Shown: positions 5,762 through 6,534 of the stretch, one piece after another
Position numbering within the stretch: position 1 is the first letter of the stretch
How the letters are laid out: every line of letters begins with the position of its first letter
From: Myxococcales bacterium
GTDB lineage: Bacteria; Myxococcota; Myxococcia; Myxococcales; Anaeromyxobacteraceae
Assembly: GCA_021784995.1 (NCBI GenBank)
Contig: JAJYHA010000122.1
Span: 1-6,534, forward strand
Direction: 5' to 3'
DNA: 6,534 nucleotides
The notes under the pieces: model-generated
Databases searched by the model: none
The model's input: only the letters and a program-made list of their open reading frames with translations
Told to the model about the DNA's origin: nothing
Position numbers and translations under genes: made by a program

Positions 5762-6534
5762 GCGTCTCGGAGCCGTTCATCCGGCGTCCGGTCGCGACCT
5801 CGCTCCTCACCGTCGGCCTGCTGCTCGCGGGGCTCGTCGGATACCGCCAGCTGCCCGTCTCCGCGCTGCCGCAGGTCGACTACCCCACCATCGTCGTCTC
5901 CACCGCGCTGCCCGGCGCGAGCGCGGAGACCATGTCCTCCGCGGTGACCACGCCGCTCGAGCGGCAGCTCGGGCAGATGCCGTCCCTGACGCAGATGACC
6001 TCGGTCTCGAGCTTCGGGACCTCCCAGATCACGGTCCAGTTCGCGCTGGAGCGCAACATCGACGCGGCCGAGCAGGACGTGCAGGCCGCCATCAACGCGG
6101 CCACGACGCTGCTGCCGGCGAGCCTGCCCTCGCCGCCCATCTACAGCAAGAGCAACCCCGCCGACACGCCCATCCTGACGCTCGCCGTCAGCTCGCCCAC
6201 GCTGCCGCTCGACCAGGTGGATGACTACGCCGACTCGATCCTGGCCCAGAAGATCTCGCAGGTGTCGGGCGTCGGGCTCGTCACCATCAACGGCGGCCAG
6301 AAGCCGGCGGTGCGCATCCAGGTCGACCCGGCCGCGCTGGCCGGAGCGGGCCTGAGCCTGGAGGACGTCCGGCAGGTCCTGGTCACCGCCAACGTGAACC
6401 AGGCGAAGGGCAACCTGGACGGACCGCGCCAGGACTACACGCTCGCCACCAACGACCAGCTCTACCGGGCGCACGAGTTCCGCCCGCTCATCCTGGCCTA
6501 CCGGAACGGCTCGCCCATCCGCGTCTCGGACGTG
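5758..6534 (+). CDS. mdtB: RND multidrug efflux permease, MdtB-like, N-terminal part (3' truncated by window)
   Basis: Inner-membrane proton-driven RND transporter of the HAE1 family; 259 of an expected roughly 1,030 residues are visible. It starts [14 protein letters not shown] with the first membrane helix at about 13-29, then [14 protein letters not shown] (32-45) leading into the periplasmic porter domain (about 40 onward). LPGASAETM (51-59), [10 protein letters not shown] (65-74), [12 protein letters not shown] (105-116), [17 protein letters not shown] (123-139) and [20 protein letters not shown] (164-183) are family landmarks. Compared with my recall of E. coli MdtB and MdtC, segments such as GYRxLPVSALP, [12 protein letters not shown] and GVGLVT-xx-GGQ-x-PAVR fit MdtB better. 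The membrane Asp pair that relays protons lies beyond the window. ATG 5758 overlaps the adaptor stop (ATGA), so translation is probably coupled. Whether a second permease (mdtC) follows cannot be seen. Confidence 0.93.
   Translation, partial: MSVSEPFIRRPVATSLLTVGLLLAGLVGYRQLPVSALPQVDYPTIVVSTALPGASAETMSSAVTTPLERQLGQMPSLTQMTSVSSFGTSQITVQFALERNIDAAEQDVQAAINAATTLLPASLPSPPIYSKSNPADTPILTLAVSSPTLPLDQVDDYADSILAQKISQVSGVGLVTINGGQKPAVRIQVDPAALAGAGLSLEDVRQVLVTANVNQAKGNLDGPRQDYTLATNDQLYRAHEFRPLILAYRNGSPIRVSDV

Noticed and set aside
5494..6474. 326-codon open frame on the minus strand
   Set aside because: It is antisense to the adaptor and the well-recognised permease; the product is low-complexity Arg/Gly/Asp/Leu-rich and has no motif.

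Overview
The window is very GC-rich, with codon third positions almost always G or C and long spurious open frames on both strands. All supportable genes lie on the + strand. GC content, a DUF4382 lipoprotein with a cysteine-repeat tail, and an MdtA/MdtB-type efflux operon together suggest a Myxococcota bacterium, perhaps Anaeromyxobacter-like. That placement is inference; there is no rRNA or marker gene here.

Layout. (1) 1-1123: the C-terminal part of a P-type ATPase, best matched to the type IIIA (proton-pump) group. Its start and phosphorylation site lie upstream of the window. (2) 1124-1342: a short spacer with a weak hairpin and a strong ribosome binding site at its end. (3) 1343-2791: a 482-residue predicted outer-membrane lipoprotein with a DUF4382 domain, a Ser/Thr/Gly/Cys linker with an internal duplication, and five tandem four-cysteine repeats. 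(4) 2792-3095: an intergenic region with a 14-bp GC stem-loop (likely terminator), a candidate promoter with a perfect TTGACA box, and a doubtful 49-codon ORF that runs into the next start. (5) 3096-6534: an efflux operon in the order outer-membrane factor (TolC family), periplasmic adaptor (MdtA-like), inner-membrane RND permease (MdtB-like, cut by the window end). The genes are spaced by 2 bp and then overlap by 4 bp.

The three efflux genes would form one tripartite pump: the permease takes substrate from the periplasm or inner membrane using the proton gradient, the adaptor bridges, and the TolC-like channel carries it across the outer membrane. In E. coli the MdtABC system has two different permeases, MdtB and MdtC. 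Here only the start of an MdtB-like gene is visible, and an mdtC may follow outside the window. The ATPase and lipoprotein appear to be separate transcription units with no visible link to the pump.

I looked for a novel system and found none that the sequence supports. The least ordinary object is the DUF4382 lipoprotein with its repeat-built cysteine-rich C-terminus. The other observations are modest regulatory or structural points.
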